Source: Triticum aestivum (taxonomy: Eukaryota > Streptophyta > Magnoliopsida > Poales > Poaceae). From it: a DNA stretch of 64,000 nucleotides. Positions within the stretch are counted from its first letter, which is position 1, and each line of letters opens with the position of its first letter. A model generated the notes under the pieces. The model ran no database searches and was not told the DNA's origin. It saw nothing but the letters and a program-made list of their open reading frames with translations. This document shows positions 20,398 to 31,579 of the stretch, one piece after another. The position numbers and the translations under genes were made by a program. The stretch is taken from positions 702,007,852-702,071,851 of the forward strand of contig NC_057810.1 of the NCBI RefSeq assembly GCF_018294505.1. The letters are read 5' to 3'.

Positions 20398-20609
20398 TTA
20401 GTCATCATCTTCGGAAGTGCAGGTGTTCTTCCAATGTCCAGGTAGGCCACAAAGCGAGCACCTGGCAGTTTTCCCTATCGATTTCCGTACATCACCCCTG
20501 TCAGGGAATGTCGTGCTTTTATGTCCTTGCTTACGACAGACTGAACAAAATATTGACCTTTTTATACTTGCTGATTTATGACGACCAGTAGTAAGTCTAC
20601 CAGCTGGTC

Positions 20610-20821
20610 GGATCCGGCTTGCCTGCTCCCTTCCCATGCTCCCATCCGTGCTCCCACTTTATCCTATGGCTGTTCTTTTTTCTTTTTCTTTTCTAATCTA
20701 ATCATCTTCCCCCACTGATTTTCAGGGGGTGGGGTCGGGCCTTATTTTCTTCCAACCAAATCAAGCCACGTACGCGGGAGTACGGATGGGAGTACGGGGA
20801 GGGAGCAGGCAAGTCTCGTCC
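20610..20821. mobile_element. Mutator-type MITE, 212 bp
   Basis: Terminal inverted repeats of about 45 bp: GGATCCGGCTTGCCTGCTCC at the left and, reversed, GGACGAGACTTGCCTGCTCC at the right. Pairing continues through CCCATCCGTRCTCCC. A perfect 10-bp target duplication CCAGCTGGTC flanks it (20600-20609 and 20822-20831), within the 9-11 bp range of Mutator elements. The interior is T-rich and non-coding. Confidence 0.88.
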
Positions 20822-21164
20822 CCAGCTGGTCACTTTCGATGTGGGTCTCCGAACCCAAATGGTTCATTCAAAACCTTGCCCGAGTTAACCTTTCTAAACC
20901 TGAATCACCTGATCCCGCTGACCCCTGTTTCGGATGACGCGCGCTTTCCTCTCCGTCCTCAGACGAGTTCCTGTCCCTAAATTTGCTTTTGCTCGCAATA
21001 TCTGGCACTATCTCCATCATTTTCTTCGTAGCTACGTCATAACTCTGAATGTTAGCATCTTGCATCTTCATAATATACGCTCAGTGCTTTGGTGTGCAAC
21101 ATAATGTAACGGTAAGTCAAGGCGGTCTGACGCCCCTGTCCATTGGATACATGACCAGTCCTAA

Positions 21165-22803
21165 AGGCATCTCCAACGGCAACCCGTAAATTTCCTCCCG
21201 CATTCGTCCGGGGAATCCACGTACACGAATGCGTGAGGACGACATTCAATGCTAGCCGCATACATTTTGACAACAATTCAAATTAACTGGACGAAATTCG
21301 TTCGAACACGGCCAGATTTCATATAAACATGATAGATTTTATTACATTTACATCAACTAAGCGGAGCTCGTCCGACTAGGTCCAAATGGTCGCCGGCACT
21401 CATTCCCCGTGTCCGGACATGAGCCCCGAGAACTGAAACTTCACCATCTCCAACTCCGCCGCCGTAACCTCCAACTCCGGAGGCCCGGGAAGTGAAGTTG
21501 TCCGCCTCCACATCGCCGTCAAGCGACTAATCGGCCGACGATGTTGAGGCGACCAAGCTTCACGTCGACGTGAGGGTAGGAGCGGTGGCCTTTCTAGGAC
21601 ACGAGTGGCGGCGACCTACCATGCACTACTCTTTCTCGTTGCCGGCGCCGCCCGTGCACATGCCGGCTTTGTAGTCGTCGCGACAGGGTGTAGACTCGGC
21701 GATGTCCTCCTCCTCATCGGTCTCGCCGAACACCACCTCGCCCGCGTCGTCGATGTCCTCGTAGGCGGCCACCACCTCCGCCACCGGCTGGCGGTACCGT
21801 CGGCGAGGGAGGCATCTCACGGGCTGAGTGGTAGGACTCGAGCAGTGCCTCCTACTCCGCCAGGTCCGCGATCGGTGTGACAACCCTATCGGCGGCGAGC
21901 TGCACTTCGCCTGCATGTGCTTCTGCAGGAGGAGGTGGTTGTAGGCGGTATCAGCCTATGCCTCTCGAAACTACTCCTCCTGCTCCTCCCGCACCATGTC
22001 CATGTATTGCGCACGGGCCTCGCCAATGGTCATGATGCAATGCACTGATGAGGATGGCACGGAGGAGGAGGAGGGTGCCGCAGATGAGGATGAGGAGGGT
22101 GGTGCCGGTTCGTCGTCGGCAATGTCCTCCATTGGGACGTCGTCGTCCTCTGGTTCCCTGCTGGCCAGCACTAGCAGCAATGGCGGCCATCTCCTTCTTC
22201 TAGTCCGATGTTAGCCCGTCCCAGAGAGCTTTGGCAGGGGAGGAATCTATGGTGGGAGTGGTGCAGAGAGGGATCGGAGGTGGATGACTGCGGCTATGGT
22301 CGGGGCACCGGTTTCTACAACAATGGTGGACGATAGAGGGACGGGCGGGTGGCACCGGAAGAGACGCATCGGCAACCGTGTGCCATCAATGTGGGCGGTT
22401 GAGGGATGAACGGGCGGCCGTCGTGTCGTTTGAACGTGCGGCAGTCGCCTGCACTGGGAAGCGGCGCGGGCGGTGCTCTCTCGGTTGGCGCGCCGCTTTA
22501 ATGTCGGCACCAGTGAGCGGTCGAGCATGAATGTGAGCGGTGACGCTCTGGAGTGGCGTTAACCGAAAACGGGGAGGAGGGAGGAGGGGTATTTGGTGGG
22601 TAAGGGCGGTCAGAAGCGTGAGTGGAGTCGGTCCGCACTGCCGCAAAGCCCCCCCCCCCCCCCCCCCCCCGCGCGTTTGTCTCCGGCTTGCAAGAGAAAT
22701 CGTGTCTGGACCGTCCCGCGGACCGATACAGGACCACATTAGATGGCTTCCGCTATCTGGATAGCGCAGACCCAATGCATGCGGGAGGGCATTGGAGATG
22801 CCC
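21165..22803. mobile_element. Harbinger-type element, 1.6 kb, decayed
   Basis: Ends AGGCATCTCCAACG (left) and CATTGGAGATGCCC (right, reverse GGGCATCTCCAATG), with target duplication TAA at 21162-21164 and 22804-22806, as in PIF/Harbinger. The GC-rich interior carries minus-strand remnants such as MTIGEARAQYMDMVREEQEE (about 22040-21975) and DDAGEVVFGETDEEEDIAES (about 21755-21695) that look like an accessory ORF of a transposon. No DDE transposase is intact. A poly-C run lies at about 22649-22670. It interrupts the FAR1-like pseudogene. Confidence 0.82.
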
Positions 22804-23175
22804 TAATGGCAATGCATACCTTGCGCCCCTTGTCCAGTGCTTCACAACATGTTTTGAAGGTATCATAGTGAGTTCCAGGTTATGGTGCACCTGCATTTTC
22901 AAAATGCCATTGTTAATGCTATCAATTAGCATAATCATTCGCATCATAAGCAGCCTATTTACTGGCATCTGCAAAGTTTCATTAGCTCGTATCGGCTTAA
23001 CAATACTATCAGGAAGAACCAATCGTGTATATTTTTTTCATACCTTCAGTGAAATGGCAGCGATTAGACCTGAATGTTCAAAAAATTTGTACTCGCAGAT
23101 AAATTCCTCTACTTCCCCCAATACCTCAACACTGAACTCCACCTTTCATCAATTCACGAGTTGAGCAGTGAAAAC

Positions 23176-24237
23176 CCAGGTTTGACCCGAGTTGGATATA
23201 CCTAGCAATGGTAATGTTTTTGCGTCGTGACCTTGTTGAAGGCGTTGCTCGGATATGTTTGGACTGGTTCTTCAGGATGAAAACCCAGACTCTAGCCATT
23301 GGTGGTTGGATCCGGTGACGGGGGTGCTCATGCATCGCTTCCTTCCTGAAGGCATTGACATTGAAGAACCTCGTTGTCCTTGTGGTGTCAAAAGATTGAT
23401 GGTGCGGATATGGTCTTTGCTATAGTTTGTCGATCGTAGTTCATCGTTTTAGGGTTCCTTATTTTTCTTTCACTTTTTTTGTGTGTTCGCACTTTGGTGT
23501 TGGCTGTGTGCACCCTAACTATGTAGAGGCCGGGTATTTGCTCATTATGTTTGTATCCACTTGATGCTTCGTTTTTTAGTTACTAAAATCCTCCCTTTAT
23601 CGAAAAATCCACCCATCACTCCCTCGAAGCAGCAGGAAAGCCACGAAAAGTAGCAGCGGAGAAGCGGACAACAGGGCAGCGAGACAACACACCAGCATTG
23701 CACCCGCACGAACCTAGCGTCGGCCAAAACCCCACCTTCAACAACCGATACCCAAATCCATAACTCCACATGCAACGCCTCCATTGAGGAAACGTCACAC
23801 ATGCTACTGCCGCCCCCCAATTCAGACCGGATTTTGAGAACCACAACACTGCCTCCAAGAAGGTTACGTCGCCCGAAGCTGACGCCTCTGCCGGACCGAA
23901 CCAGCCGGCCAAGGATTTCCTTTGGTCCCAATCTACACCACCATCACCAAACTACACCGAATCAGACAGCATAGCCACACGCAGCAGGAGCAGAGGGGAA
24001 GGGGTGCGAAGAGTGAGCAAGACAGACCTCCAAACCTGGCGAAGAAGGATCCCTCCACTTTTGTGTCTGAATCTTATGTTGCAATATTCGCTTCTAGCAC
24101 TAGGATACATTGTTGAGAGGATGAATTAAGCGATGAAACATGGATGCTTGAAAGTTATGTGCCCAAGAGCCAGAACTCTCTCTCGATTACAAGCACCTTA
24201 TTAGATAATAATATGCCAACACAACTGCTCCCTTCAT
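23176..24237. other. Repeat-derived non-coding sequence
   Basis: From 23176 to about 23610 the sequence ends in ACTAAAATCCTCCCTTTATC-GAAAAA, which resembles a degenerate LINE 3' tail. From 23611 to about 24000 there is C/A-rich sequence with no intact protein on either strand. The minus-strand frames here (to 128 residues) have no recognisable domain and I leave them out. Confidence 0.4.
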
Positions 24238-24778
24238 TCCAAAATAGTTGAAGTTATAGGTTTACCCGAAGTCAAGCATCCTTAAGTTTGACCAAGTTTA
24301 TAGAATCTCTATCTCTACTTCTCTACTTACTTAAAAAGAATATAAGGTTTCCATTTCACCTTTCTTTCCACCATCTCTTCGTCCAACCTTCCATGTATAT
24401 GATAATTAATCGCCTTAATTTACTTATCTTCTGAACCAATTCCACTTTAATTTACTTACCAGACTTCTAATCATAATATAAGTTAATTCACAGTCAGAAT
24501 TTGATGAACATTTATTTATACAATCGCATTATTACTGACAGGTACACAAGTTAACGTACTAAAATATTTATAACCCGTTGCAATGCACGGGCATTGTTCT
24601 AGTTGATATAGCAAAATCGACAACATCAATCATATATAGCAGGAGCTTGAATTTTTTTATGAATCTAACGAGACTTATTTGATGTTGTAGATGTTAATTT
24701 ATATTTGGACTTCGTCAAATTTAAATACGTTTGACTTAGGACAAAGGTATAACTTAAAATATTTTGGAACGGATGAAG
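24238..24778. mobile_element. Stowaway-type (Tc1/Mariner) MITE, split by a Helitron
   Basis: Left end CTCCCTTCATTCCAAAATAG and right end ATTTTGGAACGGATGAAG (reverse CTTCATCCGTTCCAAAAT) are the common grass Stowaway termini. TA follows the right end; the left dinucleotide has changed to TG. Removing the Helitron rejoins TTTATAGAA with TTGATATAG and leaves a normal element of about 244 bp. Confidence 0.85.
24306..24602 (+). mobile_element. Small non-autonomous Helitron
   Basis: It starts with TC (TCTCTATCTCTACTTCTCTA) and ends CTAG. About 12 bases before the end lies the hairpin CCCGTTGCAATGCACGGG. Insertion lies between host A and T without target duplication (GAA|TC...CTAG|TTG). These are the standard Helitron terminal rules, and the termini resemble a family common in grasses. 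297 bp, no RepHel protein. Confidence 0.85.
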
Positions 24779-24820
24779 TAGGTGCCACCATGCTTTATTT
24801 CTACCAGTTTATAATTAATC

Positions 24821-26813
24821 TCAAGCCAAATCATACTCCACTTGGTCCAGAACAGCGGGCGCCAGGTCAGGGTTCTGGAGCACGGTGTTGAGATCCTCAT
24901 CCTTATCCTCCAACATGGCCCTCAAGAAGGCCACCATGAGTCCCCCCATGGTCCTCCGGGCAAGCTCCTTGGTGTGTTCCGGGTTCCTCTTGCACATGCA
25001 GTCAACGAGCAGCGGAACATCGTTATCCAGCATGTCCAGATGCCCGTAATCCTTGGCGGTGAAGTGGTACCGTGGTGGCGCACACTCCTTGTAGAAATTG
25101 ATATGGTTCACACCAGCCGGTGCACAGGGGAGGCTCGGAGGTAGGATGTTGCCCTCCGGGCCCAGCCCAGTGCCGATGACGAGGACCGGCATCCGTGGGT
25201 TGATCAACGAGCCGGAGAGGACCTTGGGCTCCACTTGTAGCCACTCTGCTAGCCCGGCCACGGGGTCAACGCCAATGAGGGCAGAGAAGTTGAGGTCCAG
25301 TGAGGTTTCGTCGCCTTTGCCTTTGAGCCCCAGCGCCACAGCGAAGGCTGTGTCGCCGCCTCGGCTGTGCCCGGCCAGCGCGAGCCTGGACAGGTCGGGC
25401 TTCACGCCGTCGACTTTGAGGATGTTGCTGAGGACGTAGAGGAGCCCCTGCTGCTCATCGGCGAGCCAGTTGGTTACTTGCTTCGTCGTAGCTATGTCTT
25501 TCTTGTCATCCATGTTGACAACAGTCAGGATCGAGAAGACGTAAAGCTGCGTACACATATTGACAAACATGTAATACTCTATTATAATAAGTATATGTAT
25601 GCTAATCTTATAAACATTGAGTTAGTGTACCGCATGAAGTACATTTAGGAAATTTAAGTACCTTAATCAGAGCTTTTGCTACACCTACGTAGAAAAAACT
25701 ATGTAAACTTAGGAATGAGCTGATCTAGCATAATTGGATTGGAAGAGAAAAAGGCTCAAGCCCACCCTGCAAAATGTGGGGATTAGTTTAGGAAGGAAAG
25801 AGCTATGGTTTTACGTAGGATGTTACATAGGTCTAGTATTTTCGCCTTAATCGAGTGGTGATTCTCATAAAGGATACCTTTTTTTGCGGGTAAAAACTTG
25901 CATTACGCAAATATCATGGTCATAACAATCTGCATAAGCTAGCTCTAGAGAAACTGAAGGACCCTAACCAATCCATGTCATAGTCCGTCCAGCGCAGATG
26001 CAATGATTGTAAAAAGAGGTTTTTGTGACTAGAGGAACAAATCATCTTTTCTTTCCAGCCCATTTTCCTTCTTTATTTGGCTACAATCTTTGTAGCCTTT
26101 AATCTATCTCGGCCTAGTATCATAACGAATTTATTCGAAAACTGGTTCGTTGGAGTCCGTTATAAATTCAAGGTGGTGGTGTCTTATTATGAGCAATTTA
26201 AAATTCCTGTAATAATTGCACTTTAATAGAACAAAGCTTCAAAACAATTACAAGTTACGTGTGGGATCTGTATGTGGTGTTAGCTACAACATGCTAGGAT
26301 TGTAGCATGAGATACGTTCATCGACCGGTTTGGATGACGGTCAATAATCGGTTATATATGAATAAGTCATGTAATTCTATTATCAATTGTTTGTGTTTAG
26401 GCCTTGTTTTCTCTTTTATGTATTGAATTCTATGTTTGTTACACTGTTTTAAGTGCATTCTTTGACGTAGGAGTCAGAGGTTTTATTTGCTTTTCAAAAA
26501 AGTATTTTCTTTTATATATTCACATATCGGCACCTATATATATACATACCTGCGGTGCCACAGCTATGAAGCCATGAGAGGCGACATGCTTCAGTAGGTT
26601 CTGATACCAGCTGTTGTACATATTCCAGCCATGCAGGAACACGATAACGGGATAGCTCCCAGGGTCCTTGGGGGCAGCCACCAAGAGCGGCTTGGGGAGA
26701 CCCTTGGCCTGGCACGGATGGACGGTTTCCACCTGCACGTCGTGCCGCCCCTCCTCGAACACCGCCGTCGTGCCGGCCGGCCGCGCTGCTGCCGCTGACA
26801 CGAACGTTGCCAT
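24821..26813 (-). CDS. CLH: Chlorophyllase (two exons)
   Basis: Exon 1 is 26813-26550 (88 codons, ending VAPQ) and exon 2 is 25546-24821 (starting LYVFSIL, stop TGA). The intron of 1003 bp is GT-AG and falls between codons. The 329-residue product is the normal length for the family. Chlorophyllase removes phytol from chlorophyll (EC 3.1.1.14). Visible marks: PVIVFLHGWN (oxyanion region, about residues 55-64), lipase-type GHSRGGD with nucleophile Ser149, GVDPVAG with Asp182, and YGHLDML with His257, a complete Ser-Asp-His triad. The N-terminus MATFVSAAAARPAGTT is short and Ala-rich; a plastid transit peptide is not obvious. No stop or shift was found. It is the only intact host gene in the window. 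The reaction is inferred from family membership; another alpha/beta-hydrolase substrate is possible. Confidence 0.93.
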
Positions 26814-26891
26814 GAGCTTCTGTGTATTAGCTAGCTAGACCAGTGTATGGTTGGTCGAGGCTCTCATTGCTAGGTGGTGACTACGGGCCGG

Positions 26892-26901
26892 TATATATAT
26901 A
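26892..26901 (-). promoter_or_regulatory. Candidate TATA box of chlorophyllase
   Basis: TATATATATA lies about 80 bp upstream of the start codon, followed on the coding strand by a C/A-rich short leader. Spacing suits a TATA box with a leader of about 45-50 bases. Confidence 0.55.
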
Positions 26902-28758
26902 CGCACACACACACCGGCCAAGGCTGATTCATCGATTCGAGCACCATGGCGTGCCATGTTCCTCTTTTTTGTTTTTGCATGGCGCGGCATGTTCCTCGTT
27001 TGCGCTCGACGTGCACCATTTTGTATCGTATACGAGGTATCTACGTGTATGTCGCGCTGGCCTTTCGAGTTTTGGAAGCACGCAAGCGGCCGGTGTCGCA
27101 TGGGTGTTGTGGGATCCTATGTGATACCAATGCGATGGCATATGTACGGTGTGTGCTCGCTTGCTCGTCCTGCTCAAGCATTGCTTGGATCCTACCAACA
27201 GGAGCAATAATGCATGGAGCGCTGAGTACTTCCTTTGTTCTTTGCCACCCATTGAGCAATCAAAACCTGATATAGAAACCCCGCAAAAAAAAGAACCTGA
27301 TATAGAAACAAAGAGAATATTTCTACGCTCTGCATGCATGTGTCCTGGGCTCCTAGCTCCCCCCAGCCCAGGTAGCTAGCACACGATTGCACGGACCCAA
27401 TGAACGTGAAGCAAAGGCCTAACCAGATATTTTGAAGCGTCGATCCGTGCCGTGTTGCAGCATAATATGTACTTCCTCCGTTCCAAATATATGGGAAGGC
27501 AATTCCAATGCTAACCAGTAAACCGGACATCGGATCAATCCGCGACAAAGGGATCGGTCCACGGACACAAATACTGGAGACAACCATCCAATGCTATCTG
27601 CATACATTTCAAGCACTCTTTAAACCAACCAGATGAAATTTAAACAAACACGATAGATTTCATTCAAGTTCGGAAACAATTTACATAAAAAGGTCAATAT
27701 TTCAACCGTTTAAGTAAAATCTTAAAAAAAAACTAAACCCTAGACCGGACGACCGCCTCATAGTCGTGGCCGTCCTGCCGGTGCCGGTCCTGAGAATACA
27801 AGGGCCCGGGGCGAAACTATAACTTGGGGCCCCTTTGGTGTAGACATCAAAATCATATTTAACGTATGTATAGGCAAAATGTTACCAATAAACACTAAAA
27901 ATGCAGAGGCCGGGGTGCATCCCTTTTGTGCAAAAAAACCCCCACTAAAAATGCATCCACACCTAAATAAGTATATATGTATATGTTACCATGAAATTTC
28001 TCCTAAATGGGAGGCAACCCCAAAACCTCGTAGATGATAGTTTTGCAGCATCAAAACAATGACATTGATCATCAAGTTAAACAAACAAGTTTATAAAGAA
28101 TTCGATGCAATTTACTGGTTAATCCTGCTTCAGTAGACGCTGCAGTGGTGGCTCAAAGAATATGGACAAGCCACGATGAGGAAAGGAATAAAGTGGTGTT
28201 TGTACGGTGTAGTGGTGCCAAAGCCAAACCGAGTGGTGGAAAAGGATGACAGGACAATGGGATGTGTACTGGTTGCTGAGTAGTGTTTGGAGTTGGAGTT
28301 AAAAGCAAAAAACCACCACATTAGAGGTTAGGTTTGCGAAAAAAATACCTGGTCCCTAATTTTTTGCAAAAGCCACCGCATCTTGAGTAATCTTTTTTCA
28401 AAAAACACTGATCAGGGGATTTAGCCCATTTAAGCACTTTCCCGACAGGTGGGCCCTGATTGTAAGATGTTGTCTTGGCAAAAATTGACATAAACACCCC
28501 TAGAACTAAATAAGCAAACGCAATCAAGCCACGGCCCTGGCTGTGGACAACTGCAGCACGCTGCCCGCCTCGATCCCATATGGATCGGGAGAGGCCGAGT
28601 TACCCAACCGCCGCGGCGCTCCGGGGACCTCACCGTCGGCGACCACCGCTGTCCCGCCCACCATCTCCTTCCTCCTCCCTTCTCCTTTCTTCTCCTCGTG
28701 ACCTATTTTCTCTCCTATCCGAGCCACCTTGCAGGTCAACTGTTGTCGCCACCGCATC
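26902..28758. other. Chlorophyllase upstream region with transposon fragments
   Basis: At 27471 a Stowaway-like end (ACTTCCTCCGTTCCAAATAT) appears without its partner. At about 27585-27700 the words CCAATGCTATCTGCATACAT, CAAACACGATAGATTTCATT echo the Harbinger-type element at 21245-21345, so this is probably a fragment of the same family. Near 27790, TGCCGGTCCTGAGAATACAA and GGGCCCGGGGCG may mark an old hAT-type end. 28320-28758 contains G-rich sequence on the minus strand without a recognised protein. The five bases GCATC at 28754-28758 precede the Athila LTR. Confidence 0.45.
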
Positions 28759-30272
28759 TGATACGTCCATTTTGCATCATGTTTTTATATCAATATTTAC
28801 TGCATTATGGGCTGTTATTACACATTATATCTCAATATTTATGGCAATTCTTTCTTATTTTACAAGGTTTACCATGAAGAGGGGGGATGCCGGCAGCTGG
28901 AATTCTGGCTGTATAAGGAGCAAACGTTGGAAACCTATTCTGCACAGCTCCAAAAGTCCTGAAACTCCACGAAACAACTTTTTGGAATTAATAAGAATTT
29001 TTGAGCGAAAGAAATAGGCCAGGGGCCCACACCCTGTCCAGGAGACAAGGGCGCCCCCCCTATAGGGCGCGCCCCCCTATCTCCTGGGCCCCTGGTGGGC
29101 CTCCGGCGTCCACCTTCTGCTATATCATCACTTTTATCCTGGAAAAAATCGTGGGCAAGCTTACGGGACGAAACTCCGCCGCCACGAGGCGGAACCTTGG
29201 CGGAATCAATCTAGGTCTCTGGCGGAGCTGTTCTGCCAGGGACACTTCCTTCCGGGAGGGGGAAATCATCACCAACGTCATCACCAACGATCCTCTCATC
29301 GGGGGGGGGGGGGGGTCAATCTCCATCAACATCTTCACCAGCACCATCTCCTTTCAAACCCTAGTTCATCTCTTGTATCCAATCTTGTATCAAAACCACA
29401 AATTGGTACCTGTGGGTTGCTAGTAGTGTTGATTACTCCTTGTAGTTGATACTAATTGGTTTACTTGGTGGAAGATCATATGTTCAGATCCTTTATGCAT
29501 AGTATTACTCCTCGGATTATGAACATGAATATGCTTTGTGAGTAGTTATGTTTGTTCCTGAGGACATGGGTGAAGTCTTGCTATTAGTAGTCATGTGAAT
29601 TTGGTATTCGTTCAATATTTTGATGAGATGTATGTTGTCTTTTCCTCTAGTGGTGTTATGTGAACGTCGACTACATGACACTTCACCATTATTTGGGCCT
29701 AGAGGAAGGCATGGGGAAGTAATAAGTAGATGATGGGTTGCTAGAGTGACAGAAGCTTAAACCCTAGTTTATGCGTTGCTTCGTTAGGGGTTGATATGGA
29801 TCCATATGTTTAATGTTGTGGTTAGGTTTATCTTAATACTTCTTTTGTAGTTGCGGATGCTTGCAATAGGGGTTAATCATAGGTGGGATGCTTGTCCAAG
29901 TTAGGGCAGTAACCAAGTACCGGTCCACCCACATATCAAATTATCAAAGTACCAAACGCGAATCATTTGAGCGTGATGAAAACTAGCTTGACGATAATTC
30001 CCAATGTGTCCTTGGGAGCTCCTTTCTCATTATTAGAATTGTCCAGGCTTATCCTTTGCTACATAAAGGATTGGGCCACCTTGCTGCACTTTATTTACTT
30101 GTTGCTCGTTACTATTTATCTTATCACAAAACTATCTATTACTTACAATTTCAGTGCTTGCAGAGAAAACCTTACTGAAAACCGCTTATCATTTCCTTCT
30201 GCTCCTCGTTGGGTTCGACACTCTTACTTATCGAAATGACTACGATAGATCCCCTACACTTGTGGGTCATCA
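28759..30272 (+). repeat. Athila-lineage 5' LTR
   Basis: 1514 bp, from TGATACGTCCATTTTGCATC to GTGGGTCATCA. It contains a GC-rich near-palindrome (GGGCGCCCCCCCTATAGGGC around 29048) and a G run at about 29310-29323. It aligns throughout with 54776-55982. Confidence 0.9.
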
Positions 30273-30283
30273 AGACTCTTTTC

Positions 30284-30301
30284 TGGCGCCGTTGCCGGGG
30301 A
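30284..30301 (+). promoter_or_regulatory. Primer binding site, tRNA-Asp type
   Basis: TGGCGCCGTTGCCGGGGA is the complement of the 3' end of plant tRNA-Asp. It lies 11 bases after the LTR. Confidence 0.85.
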
Positions 30302-30378
30302 GTGTAGCGCTTTTGGTGAGTGGAACTTGGTAAGGAAACATTTATATAGTATGCTGAAATTTTCTGTTACTTGTCACT

Positions 30379-31553
30379 ATGGAAACTAATCCTTTGAGGG
30401 GCTTGTTTGGGGTATCTTCACCCCAACCAGAAGAGCAAAGAGTTGCTCCTCAACCTACTAAACTTGATGAAAATATTTACTTTGAGATTCCTTCGGGTAT
30501 GATAGAGAAACTGCTAGCTAATCCATTTGTAGGAGATGGAACATGCATCCCGATTTACACCTTATCTTTGTGGATGAAGTTTGTGGATTATTTAAGCTTG
30601 CAGGTATTCCCGATGATGTTGTCAAAAGGAAGGTCTTCCCTTTATCTTTGAAGGGAGATGCAATGACGTGGTATAGGCTATGTGATGATACAATATCTTG
30701 GAATTATAAGCGATTGAAGTTGGAATTTCACCAGAAGTTCTATCCTATGCATCTTGTTCATCGTGATTGCAATTACATATATAATTTCTGGCCTCGCTAA
30801 GGATAAAGCATCGCTCAAGCTTGGGGGAGGCTTAAGTCAATGTTATATTCATGCCCCAATCATGAGCTCTCTCGGGAAATGAATATTCAGAATTTCTATG
30901 CTCAGCTTTCTCTTGATAATCGCAACCTGCTTGATACTTCCTGTGCTGGTTCTTATATGCTGAAGACTATTGATTTCAAATGGGACTTATTGGAAAGAAT
31001 TAAACACAACTCTGAAGATTGGGGTTCTGACGATGGGAAGGAGTCAGATATGACACCTAAGTTCGATTGTGTTAAATCTTTTATGGATACCGATGTTTTT
31101 CGTGGATTTAGCGCTAAGTATGGACTTGACTCTGAGATAGTAGCTACTTTTTGTGAATCTTTTACTACTCACGTTGATCTCCCTAAGGAGAAGTGGTTTA
31201 AATATAATCCTCCTGTTGAAGTGAAAGTAGTTGCACCTATTACAGTCGAAGAAAAGACTATTACCTATAGTGATCCTATTATTCCTACTGCTTATGTTGA
31301 AAAAACTCCTTTTCCTGTTAAGATAAAGGATCATGCTAAAGCTTCGACTGTTGTTCGTAAGAGTAATACTAGGACTTATACACCTCCTGAGCAAATTAAT
31401 GTTGAACCTAGTATTGCTATGGTTAAAGATCTCTTGGATGAGGACTTAGATGGGCATGTTATTTCTTTCTTGGGTGAGACTGCTGATATTGCTAGACCTG
31501 ATACTAAGACACGTATATCTGTCGTAGGCACGCCCGTTGTTTTTTTTAAATAG
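30379..31553 (+). pseudogene. Athila-lineage gag, decayed
   Basis: Start METNPLRGLFGVSS. A one-base shift near 30540 separates EKLLANPFVGDGT from HPDLHLIFVDEVCGLFKLAG. The capsid core follows (PLSLKGDAMTWYRLC, FHQKFYP). Two in-frame TAA codons near 30798 and 30804 break FWPREGES-type sequence. The frame then runs on (AWGRLKSMLYSCPNHELS) to 31553 as a hydrophilic linker. The AAGCTTGGGGGAGGCTTAAG seen here encodes AWGRLK and need not be a primer tract. Confidence 0.85.
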
Positions 31554-31579
31554 GAGATCATTGTTATCATGGCTTATGT

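Larger units (their letters stand above)
20398..23160 (-). pseudogene. FAR1/FHY3-like (MULE-derived) pseudogene, split by two DNA elements
   Basis: Reading down the minus strand: ELTMIPSKHVVKHWTRGARY (about 22880-22820) resembles the end of the FAR1 SWIM region, where IP..YILKRWT..A is typical. After a 1.6-kb insertion it continues as QGRQTALTYRYIMLHTKALS and DANIQSYDVATKKMMEIVPD. After a second insertion it ends with two zinc-knuckle-like blocks, CSVCRKQGHKSTTFPDRG and CSLCGLPGHWKNTC, then SEDDD and a stop at 20398. FAR1-family proteins are transcription factors derived from Mutator-like transposases. Frameshifts lie near 21070 and 20870, and the DNA-binding and transposase core is not seen. 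The upper boundary is approximate. Confidence 0.75.

Noticed and set aside
20398..20637. Retrotransposon nucleocapsid from two CCHC-like knuckles
   Set aside because: The upstream pieces on the same strand (IPSKHVVKHWTRGARY and the following helix) fit a FAR1/MULE tail better than gag, and no LTR is near.
21600..22500. Several GC-rich frames of 70-96 residues in the Harbinger-type element as separate genes
   Set aside because: They belong to different frames of one decayed accessory ORF on the minus strand; none is complete.
23545..23931. Minus-strand 128-residue frame
   Set aside because: No recognisable domain, lies in repeat-like sequence, and competes with another frame on the same strand.
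30817..30836. AAGCTTGGGGGAGGCTTAAG as a central polypurine tract
   Set aside because: It encodes a conserved gag segment (AWGRLK), which is enough to explain it.
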